From Hyphomicrobium sp. (lineage in GTDB: Bacteria; Pseudomonadota; Alphaproteobacteria; Rhizobiales; Hyphomicrobiaceae), in the NCBI RefSeq assembly GCF_019744875.1, contig NZ_JAIETU010000002.1, positions 248,001 to 312,000 on the forward strand: a stretch of 64,000 bases of DNA. The letters are read 5' to 3'. The notes beneath the pieces are model-generated. The model saw nothing but the letters and a program-made list of their open reading frames with translations, had not been told where the DNA came from and ran no database searches. Below, in pieces: positions 30,127 through 39,001 of the stretch (position 1 is its first letter; every line of letters starts with the position of its first letter). A program made the translations under genes and the position numbers.

Positions 30127-32121
30127 ATGCGATTTTCGCCCCATCTGCTGGACGAAATCCGCGCCAGGCTCCCTGTGAGCCATGTGGTGGGCCGGAAGGT
30201 TGCGCTCAAGCGCAAGGGGCGTGAGTACGCTGGGCTGTCGCCGTTCAAGATGGAGAAGACGCCCTCGTTCTTCGTCAACGATCAGAAGGGTTTCTACCAC
30301 TGCTTCGCGTCGGGCGAGCACGGCGACATCTTCAAGTTCGTCATGACGACGGAGGGGCTCAGCTTTCCGGAAGCGGTGGAGCGGCTTGCCCAGGAAGCGG
30401 GCGTGGCCCTGCCCAAGGTGGAAGTCGAAGATCAGGAGCGGGCCGACGAGCGCACGCGTTTGCTGGCGCTCATGGAAGAGGCCGCAAAGTTCTTTCAGGC
30501 GGCGCTCGTGGGTGCACCCGGCACCGAAGCGCGGCGCTACATCGAGAAGCGCGGCCTCAAGCGCGAGACGCTGGCCACATTTCGCATCGGGTACGCGCCC
30601 AACTCGCGCTCGGCGCTCAAGGAGCATCTGGCGAAGGCGGGCTATACGCTCGAAGAGATGACGCTATCGGGCATGCTGATCGCCGGCGACGACATCCCCG
30701 TGGCCTACGACCGGTTCCGGCACCGCGTGATGTTTCCCATTGGGGATGCGAAGGGCCGCATCGTCGCCTTCGGCGGGCGCGCGCTCGATCCCGAGCAGAA
30801 CGCCAAGTACCTGAACTCGCCGGAAACGCCGCTGTTTCACAAAGGCCATCTGCTGTTCAACGCGCACCGCGCGCGTGCCGCCGCCCATGACAAGGATCGC
30901 GTCATTGCGGTCGAGGGCTACATGGACGTCATCTCGCTGGCGGAAGCGGGCTTCGACGAGGCGGTCGCCCCGCTCGGGACGGCGCTCACCGAGGATCAGC
31001 TCAAGCTGCTCTGGCGCATGTCGGCCGAGCCCATCCTCTGCTTCGACGGCGACAGCGCGGGTAAGCGCGCCGCGTTCCGGGCGGTCGACACCGCCCTGCC
31101 CCACCTGAAGCCCGGCGCGAGCGTGATGTTCGCGTTCCTGCCGGACGGTCTCGATCCGGACGACCTCGTGCGCCAGCAGGGCGCGGCTGCGCTCGATGGC
31201 TGCCTCGGGCGGGCCCGGCCGCTGGTCGACGTGCTGTTCGAGCGCGAATGGGCGGGCCGGGACTGGTCCACGCCCGAACGCCGGGCGGGCCTCGAAAAGT
31301 CCCTCAAGACGCTGATTTCCCAGATCGAAGACGAGAGCGTGCGCGCCCACTACCGGCAAGCGCTGGGCCAGCGCCTGCGCGCGGCCTGGGGCGAGCCGGT
31401 GGACGGGCGCGGAGCGCCTCGTGACGGCGCGGGCGCCAGAGGTGGCGCCGGCGGCAACCGCAGCGGGTCCTGGCCACGGGCCGGGGCGCAGGGCACGCGC
31501 AACGGGCCGTTGGGTGCGCTGCGGCGCGGCCCTGGCGGGCGGGCCTTCCCCCCGTCGCTCGGCCAAGGCACGGAGCGCGTTAACCCGAGCTCCAGCCTCA
31601 GAAAAAGCGCGCTCGTTTCGAGCGAAGGCCCGCAAACGGCGCATCGCGAGGCGGTTCTGATTAAGGCTGTCCTTAACCATCCGTGGCTTATCGAGGACCA
31701 GGCTGAAGTTCTGGCGGACCTGCCGTTCACCTCGAGTGCGCTTTCCGGGCTACGGGACGCCATTCTTTCGGCTCACGCGCTTGATAATTCACTTGACACG
31801 GAGTCGCTTCGAACCCACTTGAACAAATCCAGCGTCGGCAAGGTCCTGAGCCTCGTCGAACGCTCCGTTTCGCATAAATGCGATCGGTTTGCTGAGCCCC
31901 AAGCCGGGCGCTCCGAGGTGGCAGATGGTTGGCGCCACGCCCTCGCGATGCATGAGCGGCATGTTCTGCTTCAGCAATCGCTGGAGGCGGCCGAGCGCGC
32001 TTGGCATGACGATCGCAGTGAGGTGTCATTTGCCCGCATCTGCGATCTCAAGCGGCAGCTCGAGGCGCTCAGCAGTGCCGATGTCTTCGATGCCGCGGCC
32101 GACGCCGGCCGCACGTCATGA
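30127..32121 (+). CDS. dnaG: DNA primase with degenerate zinc finger
   Basis: Synthesises RNA primers at the replication fork. The 664-residue protein has the N-terminal zinc-binding domain, the RNA polymerase/Toprim core (AVEGYMDVISLAEAGF at about 262 and LCFDGDSAGKRA at about 307) and a C-terminal helicase-binding region. In the zinc domain the expected CPFH..CxxC ligands read SPFK and CFAS, so only one cysteine remains; zinc binding is probably lost, as I recall for other Rhizobiales primases. Residues about 430-485 are a Gly/Arg/Ala-rich linker. The ATG at 30127 is the family start (MRFSPHLLDEIRARL). It is followed by rpoD. Confidence 0.95.
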   Translation: MRFSPHLLDEIRARLPVSHVVGRKVALKRKGREYAGLSPFKMEKTPSFFVNDQKGFYHCFASGEHGDIFKFVMTTEGLSFPEAVERLAQEAGVALPKVEVEDQERADERTRLLALMEEAAKFFQAALVGAPGTEARRYIEKRGLKRETLATFRIGYAPNSRSALKEHLAKAGYTLEEMTLSGMLIAGDDIPVAYDRFRHRVMFPIGDAKGRIVAFGGRALDPEQNAKYLNSPETPLFHKGHLLFNAHRARAAAHDKDRVIAVEGYMDVISLAEAGFDEAVAPLGTALTEDQLKLLWRMSAEPILCFDGDSAGKRAAFRAVDTALPHLKPGASVMFAFLPDGLDPDDLVRQQGAAALDGCLGRARPLVDVLFEREWAGRDWSTPERRAGLEKSLKTLISQIEDESVRAHYRQALGQRLRAAWGEPVDGRGAPRDGAGARGGAGGNRSGSWPRAGAQGTRNGPLGALRRGPGGRAFPPSLGQGTERVNPSSSLRKSALVSSEGPQTAHREAVLIKAVLNHPWLIEDQAEVLADLPFTSSALSGLRDAILSAHALDNSLDTESLRTHLNKSSVGKVLSLVERSVSHKCDRFAEPQAGRSEVADGWRHALAMHERHVLLQQSLEAAERAWHDDRSEVSFARICDLKRQLEALSSADVFDAAADAGRTS

Positions 32122-32256
32122 TAGGGGGGCGCCACGTCCGGAATTGTGACCAATGCAGCCGATAGGGGCACTCGCGTTTTCCTGGCCGGAACACGCGACA
32201 TCCAAGATCGACGCGAACGTCCAGACTGCGAACGGGCTGAAGCACTCACTTCGAAC

Positions 32257-32310
32257 GGGCTTTTGCCCACTTTGATAGGGCTGACGCCCACCTTGATAGG
32301 GCTGACGCCC
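32257..32310. repeat. 21-bp tandem duplication and small hairpin upstream of rpoD
   Basis: The unit GCCCAC(T/C)TTGATAGGGCTGAC occurs twice back to back (32265-32285 and 32286-32306) with one difference and is followed by a third partial GCCC. Immediately before, GGGC-TTTT-GCCC (32257-32268) forms a small hairpin overlapping the first unit. The region ends about 100 bases before the rpoD ATG, within its promoter region. Confidence 0.6.
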
Positions 32311-32412
32311 AGAGATCCATGACCTCCATGGCCGGCGGGCCGCGGAGGGAACGCGACAAACAGGGTGCACCAGCAGCATCCTTTCCTCAGTTTAGGCGAC
32401 GGTTAAGAACAC

Positions 32413-34389
32413 ATGGCAAACGCTGCAAAGAACGAAGAGCAGGATACCGCGACGGCCGAACCTTCGGAGCGCGATAGCCCGCTACTCGACCTCTCGGACC
32501 AGGCGGTCAAGCGCCTGCTCAAGACGGCTAAGGCGCGCGGCTACGTCACGCTCGACGAACTGAACTCGGTGCTGCCTTCGGAAGAGGTTTCGCCCGACCA
32601 GATCGAAGACACGATGGCGATGCTCTCCGACATGGGCATCAATGTCGTCGAGACAGAAGAAGGCGAGGAAGGCGCGGATTCCGCCGCGCCGGATGCGGAC
32701 GAGGATGAAGGCGGCCGCTCGGTCGTCTCGGCCGGGCTTCCCGCCCGATCGGAAACGCGCGCCGAGCCCACGGAGCGCACCGACGATCCCGTGCGCATGT
32801 ACCTGCGCGAAATGGGCTCCGTCGAGCTGCTGTCGCGCGAGGGCGAAATTGCCATCGCAAAGCGCATCGAGGCGGGCCGCGAGGCGATGATCGCGGGCCT
32901 GTGCGAAAGCCCCCTCACCTTCCAGGCCATCATCATCTGGCGCGACGAGCTCAACGAAGGGAAAATTCTGCTTCGCGACATCATCGATCTCGAAGCGACC
33001 TACGAAGGCCCCGAGGCCAAGGCGCCGCCCGCCCTCGGCGGTGAAGCCGGCGATGAAGACGCGGCACCGGAAGCGGCCACGCCCGGCCAGGGCGAAGGCG
33101 ACGACGAGGACGAGTTCGAAAACGCGCTCTCGCTTGCGGCCATGGAAGCCGAGCTCAAGCCGAAGGTTCTCGAGACCTTCGACAACATCGCGGGCACGTA
33201 CAAGAAGCTTCGCAAGCAGCAGGACAAGAAGCTCGAGCAGCAGGTGGCGGGCGAGAGCGGCTCGCGCCAGCAGCAGAAGGCCTACGACAAGCTGCGCGAA
33301 GAAATCATCGCGGACGTGAAGAGCCTGTCGCTCAACAACGCCCGTATCGAGAGCCTCGTCGAGCAGCTCTATTCGATCAACCGGCGTCTCGTCGGTCTCG
33401 AAGGCCGCCTGATGCGCCTTGCCGACAGCTATGGCGTGCCGCGCCAGACGTTCATCGACGAGTACTTCGGCAACGAGCTGGATCAGACCTGGCTCGACCG
33501 CATGGCCGACAACGGCAAGAAGTGGGGCAACCTCATCAAGAACGAGCGGCCTGCGATTGCGCAGATCCGCAAGGACATCCACGAGCTGGCGACGGAAACG
33601 GGCCTCGAAATCACCGAGTACCGCCGCATCGTGAAGGCCGTGCAGAAGGGCGAGCGCGAAGCCCGCCAGGCGAAGAAGGAAATGGTGGAAGCCAACCTTC
33701 GCCTCGTGATCTCGATCGCCAAGAAGTACACGAACCGCGGCCTGCAGTTCCTCGACCTCATTCAGGAAGGCAACATCGGCCTGATGAAGGCGGTCGATAA
33801 GTTCGAGTATCGCCGCGGCTACAAGTTCTCGACCTACGCGACGTGGTGGATCCGTCAGGCCATCACGCGCTCGATCGCGGACCAGGCGCGCACGATCCGA
33901 ATCCCTGTGCACATGATCGAGACGATCAACAAGATCGTGCGCACGAGCCGCCAGATGCTGCACGAAATCGGCCGCGAGCCGACGCCGGAAGAGCTGGCCG
34001 AAAAGCTTGCGATGCCGCTCGAGAAGGTGCGCAAGGTTCTGAAGATCGCCAAGGAGCCGATCTCGCTCGAAACGCCGATCGGCGACGAGGAGGATTCGCA
34101 TCTCGGCGACTTCATCGAGGACCGTAACGCGGTGCTGCCAGATCAGGCGGCCATCGCGGCCAACCTGCGCGAGACGACGACGCGGGTGCTGGCGTCGCTC
34201 ACCCCGCGCGAAGAGCGCGTGCTGCGCATGCGCTTCGGCATCGGCATGAACACCGACCACACGCTGGAAGAAGTCGGCCAGCAGTTCTCGGTGACGCGCG
34301 AACGTATTCGCCAGATTGAAGCGAAGGCGCTGCGGAAGCTGAAGCATCCCTCGCGGAGCCGGAAGCTGCGCAGCTTCCTCGACAACTGA
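32413..34389 (+). CDS. rpoD: RNA polymerase primary sigma factor (sigma-70)
   Basis: Housekeeping sigma factor of 658 residues. Region 1.1 is at about 25-80 ([21 protein letters not shown]), region 1.2 at 118-150 ([11 protein letters not shown]), a long non-conserved acidic segment follows ([23 protein letters not shown] in the middle), then regions 2 to 4 with [36 protein letters not shown] and the -10 recognition helix [10 protein letters not shown] near 478. Region 4.2 near the end ([26 protein letters not shown]) contacts -35. It is transcribed with dnaG across a 291-base gap with its own likely promoter, and ends in a strong terminator. Confidence 0.97.
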   Translation: MANAAKNEEQDTATAEPSERDSPLLDLSDQAVKRLLKTAKARGYVTLDELNSVLPSEEVSPDQIEDTMAMLSDMGINVVETEEGEEGADSAAPDADEDEGGRSVVSAGLPARSETRAEPTERTDDPVRMYLREMGSVELLSREGEIAIAKRIEAGREAMIAGLCESPLTFQAIIIWRDELNEGKILLRDIIDLEATYEGPEAKAPPALGGEAGDEDAAPEAATPGQGEGDDEDEFENALSLAAMEAELKPKVLETFDNIAGTYKKLRKQQDKKLEQQVAGESGSRQQQKAYDKLREEIIADVKSLSLNNARIESLVEQLYSINRRLVGLEGRLMRLADSYGVPRQTFIDEYFGNELDQTWLDRMADNGKKWGNLIKNERPAIAQIRKDIHELATETGLEITEYRRIVKAVQKGEREARQAKKEMVEANLRLVISIAKKYTNRGLQFLDLIQEGNIGLMKAVDKFEYRRGYKFSTYATWWIRQAITRSIADQARTIRIPVHMIETINKIVRTSRQMLHEIGREPTPEELAEKLAMPLEKVRKVLKIAKEPISLETPIGDEEDSHLGDFIEDRNAVLPDQAAIAANLRETTTRVLASLTPREERVLRMRFGIGMNTDHTLEEVGQQFSVTRERIRQIEAKALRKLKHPSRSRKLRSFLDN

Positions 34390-34395
34390 TCAAGC

Positions 34396-34426
34396 AAAAG
34401 CCCCCGAGAGATCGGGGGCTTTTTTG
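34396..34426 (+). terminator. Rho-independent terminator of rpoD
   Basis: AAAAGCCCCCGA pairs with TCGGGGGCTTTT around a GAGA loop and continues into a run of six T. It starts seven bases after the rpoD stop, a textbook intrinsic terminator. Confidence 0.9.
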
Positions 34427-34456
34427 TTCGCGAGCCGGAGCCGAAGAAGACCGGCA

Positions 34457-34543
34457 CCCTGACGAAGGTCAGGATCCAGCCATGGATCGGTCGACCCGTG
34501 ACAGCCAGGGCTGACGTGTCTGGATCCCGGCCTTCGCCGGGAT
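34457..34543. repeat. REP-type palindrome pair downstream of rpoD
   Basis: CCCTGAC-GAAG-GTCAGGA at 34457-34474 and ATCCCGGC-CTTC-GCCGGGAT at 34524-34543 are the same two palindrome types as at 14628-14708. The internal flanks (GGATCCAGCCA, GATGACGG) also match the first locus, in the opposite orientation. This is an extragenic repeat pair of the kind scattered through Hyphomicrobiales genomes. Confidence 0.7.
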
Positions 34544-34562
34544 GACGGAGCGGATTTAACTC

Positions 34563-34808
34563 ATGGCAGCAGGAGAAATGGATCGCGAGGTCTATGGCAA
34601 TCACGGAGGCAATTCCGGCGTACGCTATTTCGCGTTCGGCCCCTCTTCCATTCGCGTTTGGTTCAAGGGCGACGACGGCTACGAGTACGACGACAGCCGC
34701 CCGGGCCGCGCCCATGTTGACGCGATGAAGCGGCTGGCGGCGGAAGGTCGAGGGTTGGCCACGTACATCAATCGACACATCCGCGGAAACTATGCACGCA
34801 AGCTCTGA
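34563..34808 (+). CDS. Small KTSC-like domain protein
   Basis: The 81-residue product has the pattern IRVWFKGDDGYEYDDSRPG followed by a helix ending in GRGLATYINRHI, which resembles the KTSC domain (a small fold found alone or with other proteins, function unknown). The N-terminus (MAAGEMDREVYGNHGGNSG) is Gly/Asn-rich. GCAGGAG lies inside the first codons rather than upstream, so the real start may be ATG 34578 (MDREVYG), which has GCAGGAGAA eight bases before it. It is flanked on both sides by REP palindromes. Confidence 0.65.
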   Translation: MAAGEMDREVYGNHGGNSGVRYFAFGPSSIRVWFKGDDGYEYDDSRPGRAHVDAMKRLAAEGRGLATYINRHIRGNYARKL

Positions 34809-34819
34809 AATGCGCGTGA

Positions 34820-34837
34820 CCCTGACGAAGGTCAGGG
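34820..34837. repeat. Solo REP-type palindrome
   Basis: CCCTGAC-GAAG-GTCAGGG is a perfect palindrome with a four-base loop, starting 12 bases after the KTSC-like gene. It matches the first palindrome type at 14628 and 34457 but has no partner nearby. Confidence 0.6.
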
Positions 34838-34938
34838 CCCAGGCGAAGGCGGCCCGACGGGATGGATAGATTTCGTTGCTGACCCAGCTATCACCATCCC
34901 GATATGCTAGCCGCGGTCATGGCCAAGGCGTCGTACAG

Positions 34939-35658
34939 ATGACGATCCGGATCACTTCTGCCTTCGCTGCTGTTTGCGTGCTGGTATTCAGCGCGAGCAT
35001 TGCAGAGGCGCAGCAGCGTCCGCTAGCAGCGGTGCCGCTCTCCATCCCGCCCGCCGATATCGCGACGCCGCCGGGGTTGCCGCAGGTCGGGAAATGGATG
35101 ATCGCGCGCGACGGATCGGTGGCGCACTGGCTGGGCGAGCGCGTCGACGGCAAGATGCTGCATGAGCCGATCAACGTCATCCTGATCGACGGCGCTTCAA
35201 CGACCGCCGATCAGGCGCGCCGGACATTAACGGCAGCGGCGACGAAAGCGGGCTATCCCGTCCGCTTCGGCCACTCGACGGGCTATCGCGGCTTCATCGG
35301 CGGATCGGTCTACGGCCAGCTTCCGCAAGGGCGCGACGACGCGTTCTCCAATCGGATTTTCGAGGAGACCAACAATCACGGGCGCATTTTCGGCCCGCAT
35401 GCTTACGAGGGCGGCTTCGTTTTTGTCGGCGCGTTCAGCCGCGAAGCCGTGGATTTCCTGCGCGACCCGCCGCATCGCTATGCCTCGTTCAAGCAAGCGC
35501 GCGATAACTTCGCCGCCGAACTCACCGCGCACACCGCGTTCCGGCCGGCCGGCATGGCGCCGCTCGACAACGCCATTTCCGGCAACCCGGACATCACCAC
35601 CGGCGACCACGATGGGCTCGCCGTGGTGTTGAAGCTCGACGCGGCGCAGAAGCCGTAG
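34939..35658 (+). CDS. Uncharacterised exported protein
   Basis: I recognise no family with confidence. The 239-residue protein has a signal peptide cut near AEA-QQ and a mature domain of about 215 residues containing PINVILIDGASTTADQARRTL and NNHGRIFGPHAYEGG. A weak resemblance to the LssY C-terminal domain (a leading PxNhhhhG strand and a central HxRxxGP) can be seen, but that is only an impression. The ATG at 34939 begins the signal peptide; a longer frame upstream has no site. It is followed by a strong bidirectional terminator-like hairpin at 35725. Confidence 0.7.
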   Translation: MTIRITSAFAAVCVLVFSASIAEAQQRPLAAVPLSIPPADIATPPGLPQVGKWMIARDGSVAHWLGERVDGKMLHEPINVILIDGASTTADQARRTLTAAATKAGYPVRFGHSTGYRGFIGGSVYGQLPQGRDDAFSNRIFEETNNHGRIFGPHAYEGGFVFVGAFSREAVDFLRDPPHRYASFKQARDNFAAELTAHTAFRPAGMAPLDNAISGNPDITTGDHDGLAVVLKLDAAQKP

Positions 35659-35724
35659 TCGCCGAGCGCGGCGCTTCAGTGGAAGCGGCTGTGTGTGACG
35701 AGGCTCTTCGACTACGCCCACGCG

Positions 35725-35756
35725 AAAGCCTCCGAGCGGGTTGGCTCGGAGGCTTT
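35725..35756. terminator. Bidirectional terminator between two convergent genes
   Basis: AAAGCCTCCGAGC (35725-35737) and GCTCGGAGGCTTT (35744-35756) form a perfect 13-bp stem with a short loop. It lies between the exported protein gene at left and the small minus-strand gene at right, so it can serve both. Confidence 0.75.
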
Positions 35757-35780
35757 GCTGTCTCGATCGGCGTGCGGGCG

Positions 35781-35975
35781 CTATGCGTTCAGCCGGCCGC
35801 GCCGCGCGCGGAGGCTTCTGGCGAAGCGCAGCACAGCGACGGCTGCGGTGCGGCCTTCGCGCGTTCCGAGCGACGCATACCGGCGCGCCTGCGCCTTCGC
35901 GTGCTCGATGATGCTGGTGTAGGTTTCGTCCCGGACCTTTGAGGCGTTGTCCCGGTAACCGCTGGCATACTGCAT
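35781..35975 (-). CDS. Small basic protein of 64 residues, unknown
   Basis: The product starts MQYASGYRDNASKVRDETY and is rich in Arg and Ala, with an amphipathic helical look throughout and a very basic C-terminus (RFARSLRARRGRLNA). GGAGGA lies six bases upstream of the ATG at 35975, which is much better than for the longer upstream start (ATG 36011). It is alone on the minus strand and shares a bidirectional terminator with the gene to its left. It could bind nucleic acid, but nothing proves that. Confidence 0.65.
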   Translation of the reverse strand: MQYASGYRDNASKVRDETYTSIIEHAKAQARRYASLGTREGRTAAVAVLRFARSLRARRGRLNA

Positions 35976-36174
35976 GGATGTCCTCCGCGCTGTCGTGCTA
36001 CGCGGAGACATGTAGGAGGCGCGCGTGGCGACGCAACGGCGCGGATGTGGCGAGAATCTTACAAATAATCAAATCATCGCAGATGGTTGTAACAGACCTC
36101 ACGGATGCCGACCCTTATGGAGACGGCGTGTGACGCCAGGGGGCGCGCTCCCCGGCAGGATCATCGAGGATGCC

Positions 36175-36549
36175 ATGACGAGCAAAGTCACGCTGACAGG
36201 CTTCGAGCCTCGCAACAAAAAGGTGATCCCGCGCTTTTTGTTCGCGCAGCGGATGGCGCGGGCGATCGGGCTATGGCTGGCGCTGACGTTCGTCGGGCTG
36301 GTGATCGGCATGGCGGGCTACGCGTTCACCGAGGGCATGGGGCTCGCGGATTCCTTCGTCAATGCGGCGATGATCCTTTCGGGCATGGGCCCGGTGTCTG
36401 AGTTGCATACGACAGGGGGCAAGTGGTTCGCCGGGTTCTACGCCATCCTTTCCGGCCTCATCATCGTGATCGCGACAGGCTTCGTGCTGGCGCCGATTTT
36501 CCATCGCGTGCTGCACCACTTCCACGTCGAGAGCGGAAAGTCCGACTAG
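36175..36549 (+). CDS. Small membrane protein, two-helix channel-like
   Basis: The 124-residue protein has two or three hydrophobic segments: about 28-49, a shorter semi-hydrophobic stretch at 57-72 (SFVNAAMILSGMGPV) and 80-102. The order helix, re-entrant-like loop, helix recalls the two-helix potassium-channel pore, with SGMGPV where the filter TVGYG would be. Without the filter it cannot be called a channel. The C-terminus is histidine-rich (FHRVLHHFHVE). GAGGATGCC precedes the ATG. It is upstream of the diguanylate cyclase by 138 bases on the same strand. Confidence 0.7.
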   Translation: MTSKVTLTGFEPRNKKVIPRFLFAQRMARAIGLWLALTFVGLVIGMAGYAFTEGMGLADSFVNAAMILSGMGPVSELHTTGGKWFAGFYAILSGLIIVIATGFVLAPIFHRVLHHFHVESGKSD

Positions 36550-36687
36550 CGAGGCCCGCGCCGCGCCCTCATGGTCAACAAGTCCTTACCGAACTCGCTT
36601 GCATTTGCGGGCTCGCATTGCAGCGCCCTCAAGCATTGCAGCGCAAGATGAACCCAAGGGAAAGAACATCTTGGGGGATGTCGAGCC

Positions 36688-38247
36688 ATGCGGACGAAGC
36701 AGGAGACGAGCGGCGTTAAGCTCGCGCGGTGGATCGGGCTCGCCATGGGCCTGCCCGCGCTCGTCGCCGTCGTGCTGCTCGGCAAGGACGCCCTTCTGGT
36801 CGTCAACCAGATCAACGAAAACGCACTGGAACGCGAGCGGGCGGCCATCGAGCGCGGCATCAAGGTGCTCGGCGAGCTGCATGCGTCCGAAATGGTGTCT
36901 CAGACCAATTGGGATGCGGCCTTCCACAACGTCGTGGTGAACAAGCGGACCGAGTGGATCCGCAAGAATTTCGGCAGCGAAGCCCTCTCGCCGACCGGGC
37001 CGCAACAGATCGTCATCGTCGATCCGACGGGCCGCGCCACCTTCTCGAGCGAATACAATGCCGCGCCGCCGCCCGACAGGGTGGCCGGATTGCTCGCGGC
37101 GGCGGCCAATCCGATGGAGCGCGCGCGCCGTCTCTACAGGGACGCGCGGGCGACGGGCGATTTCGATCCGCGCCTCGACGGAGCAATGACGGACGGGCTT
37201 TACGTCAACGACATCGTCAAGCTCGACGGGAAGGCCGCGTTGATCACGGTGTCGCCGTTCACCCCCGACGACGAGACCCTCGCGACGCCAACCGAGCCGA
37301 CGCTGCTCATCGGCGTCCAGGTCATGACGCCTGCGGTGCTCGACAAGCTCGAAAGCCTCACCCACATCGACGATTTGAGTGTCAGCTCGGGCAAACAGGG
37401 CGACGATGAGAATGCTCATCCCGTGCGCGATGCGCGCGGAAACGTCATTGCGCACCTGACGTGGGAATTTGCCTCCCCCGGTGAAGCCATCCTGCTGGCG
37501 GCGCTGCCCGCCATCGCCGTGTCGCTGGGATTGATCCTGGCCATGACGCTGTTCGCCGCTTTCACCGTGCGCCGGCTGACGCGCCGCCTCGCCGAGAGCG
37601 AGCAGGCCGCCGTCTATTCCTCGCGCCATGACGCGGCGACGGGGCTTGCCAATCGCGGCTGGTTCATGAGCGTGTTTTCGAGCCTGCTGACGTCGGGCGC
37701 CCAGAAGCAGAGCACGTACGCGGTGCTCTTGATCGACTGCGACTACTTCAAGTCCGTCAACGATACGCTGGGCCATGCGGCGGGTGACGCCGTGCTCGGC
37801 GCCATCGCGGACAGGTTGCGCGCGTGCGACGGCAGGCTCACGATCTCTGCCCGCCTCGGCGGCGATGAGTTCGCGGCCGTGACGCGTCCCCTCGCCTGCC
37901 TGGAAGACGCGGCGGGCGTCGTGCGCCTGATCGAGCGGACGCTCATGATGCCGGTGCTCTACGGCTCCAAGGTGATCGACGTGAGCGTCAGCATCGGCGC
38001 CGCCATGTTCGAGGCGCCGTCGGCACTCTCCATCGACGGTCTGCTGGCGAAGGCCGACATGGCGCTCTACCGGGCGAAGCGGGACGGGCGCGGCTGCTCG
38101 CGCCTCTACGATCCCACGTTGGACGCCGAGGCGGCCGAGACCTCAAGCTCGTTCCTGCGCGCCAGCGAGAACGTGTCCAAATCACCTGAGGCGAGCACAC
38201 CCGAGCCGGGCGCGCCCGCTGCACTCTCGCACGACCGCGCGGCGTAG
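36688..38247 (+). CDS. Diguanylate cyclase with periplasmic CHASE4-like sensor
   Basis: Membrane enzyme that makes cyclic di-GMP in response to an extracytoplasmic signal. The 519-residue protein has a first membrane segment at about 17-40, a periplasmic domain at 41-265 containing SQTNWDAAFHNVVVN (about 71-85) as in CHASE4 domains, a second membrane segment at 266-295, then a GGDEF domain with LLIDCDYFKSVNDTLGH (about 347) and the signature RLGGDEF at 389-395. The inhibitory RxxD site is not present at the usual five residues before GGDEF. A disordered tail of about 45 residues follows. No EAL domain is present. Confidence 0.92.
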   Translation: MRTKQETSGVKLARWIGLAMGLPALVAVVLLGKDALLVVNQINENALERERAAIERGIKVLGELHASEMVSQTNWDAAFHNVVVNKRTEWIRKNFGSEALSPTGPQQIVIVDPTGRATFSSEYNAAPPPDRVAGLLAAAANPMERARRLYRDARATGDFDPRLDGAMTDGLYVNDIVKLDGKAALITVSPFTPDDETLATPTEPTLLIGVQVMTPAVLDKLESLTHIDDLSVSSGKQGDDENAHPVRDARGNVIAHLTWEFASPGEAILLAALPAIAVSLGLILAMTLFAAFTVRRLTRRLAESEQAAVYSSRHDAATGLANRGWFMSVFSSLLTSGAQKQSTYAVLLIDCDYFKSVNDTLGHAAGDAVLGAIADRLRACDGRLTISARLGGDEFAAVTRPLACLEDAAGVVRLIERTLMMPVLYGSKVIDVSVSIGAAMFEAPSALSIDGLLAKADMALYRAKRDGRGCSRLYDPTLDAEAAETSSSFLRASENVSKSPEASTPEPGAPAALSHDRAA

Positions 38248-38273
38248 AACGGCGGCGTGAGGCTACCTGCGCC

Positions 38274-38861
38274 TCAGCGGTCGATGCGCGTGATCTTGGA
38301 GCCTTCGAGGGTGAGGTTGTACATCAGGCCCTTCTGATCGAGGATGAAGCCGATCACGGGCTTCTTGATCTGGTTGCTGTCGATGGAGCCGCCTACGCCG
38401 ACCGTGATCAACGCGACCGATCCGTCGACCCCGACTTTCCAGCCCTGCTTGCGGCGGAAGCTGCCCAGCGCCTCCTCGCTCATGAACAGGATGATGACGG
38501 TGCGCGCCTGGGCGCCGAGCTGGAAGCCGAACGAGGCGGAGACGGTGTTGTAATAGCCCTCGGTGTAGCCGCCGCGGCGCAACGCGCCCTCGCCGTATTC
38601 GCCGCCGACGCCAAAGCCGGCCTTGATCACCGAAGGAAAGACGAGCACGCCCGCCGCGTCGCGCACGAGCTCGCGGGCGCCGCCGACCGAGCGGTAGAAG
38701 TGCGACAGCGCGTGGTCCACGTCGGCGTCGATGGCGCGGGCCGATGCGGCCCCGGCATCGCGCGTGGCGCTCGCGAGCAGCACGAGAGCCAGCATCAGGT
38801 TGAGGGCGAGCGCGCGGCAGATCGCGGACGTCATCTTGGCGGTCGTCGTCGGGGCGGTCAT
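38274..38861 (-). CDS. Exported SYLF-domain (Ysc84-type) lipid-binding protein
   Basis: The 195-residue protein has a signal peptide (hydrophobic stretch LNLMLALVLLASA, cleavage near AGA-AS) and a single SYLF domain: LVFPSVIKAGFGVGGEYGEG (about 74-93), YNTVSASFGFQLGAQ (about 104-118) and a C-terminal GLMYNLTLEGSKI. SYLF domains bind phosphoinositides in eukaryotes; bacterial versions are periplasmic and poorly known. It is convergent with the diguanylate cyclase. The ATG at 38861 was chosen because upstream in-frame residues are not signal-like. Confidence 0.85.
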   Translation of the reverse strand: MTAPTTTAKMTSAICRALALNLMLALVLLASATRDAGAASARAIDADVDHALSHFYRSVGGARELVRDAAGVLVFPSVIKAGFGVGGEYGEGALRRGGYTEGYYNTVSASFGFQLGAQARTVIILFMSEEALGSFRRKQGWKVGVDGSVALITVGVGGSIDSNQIKKPVIGFILDQKGLMYNLTLEGSKITRIDR

Positions 38862-39001
38862 CGTCAAAACATCCTGTGCTTCCTGGGCCCGGTTGTTGCG
38901 GCGCAACGTAACCGGTGCCGACTCAGAGTGCGCCATCTCTAGCAAGACGGCGCGGAATGAATGTGGCGCAACCGGCTGGCGGGCGGATCAAAACTGCGAT
39001 T

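Noticed and set aside
32265-32310. Possible CRISPR-like repeats
   Set aside because: Only two direct units without spacers between them and no cas genes nearby.
32116-32379. Minus-strand frame of 87 codons overlapping the dnaG end, with repeated GRQPYQ
   Set aside because: The repeat simply translates the 21-bp tandem duplication; no ribosome-binding site and it overlaps dnaG.
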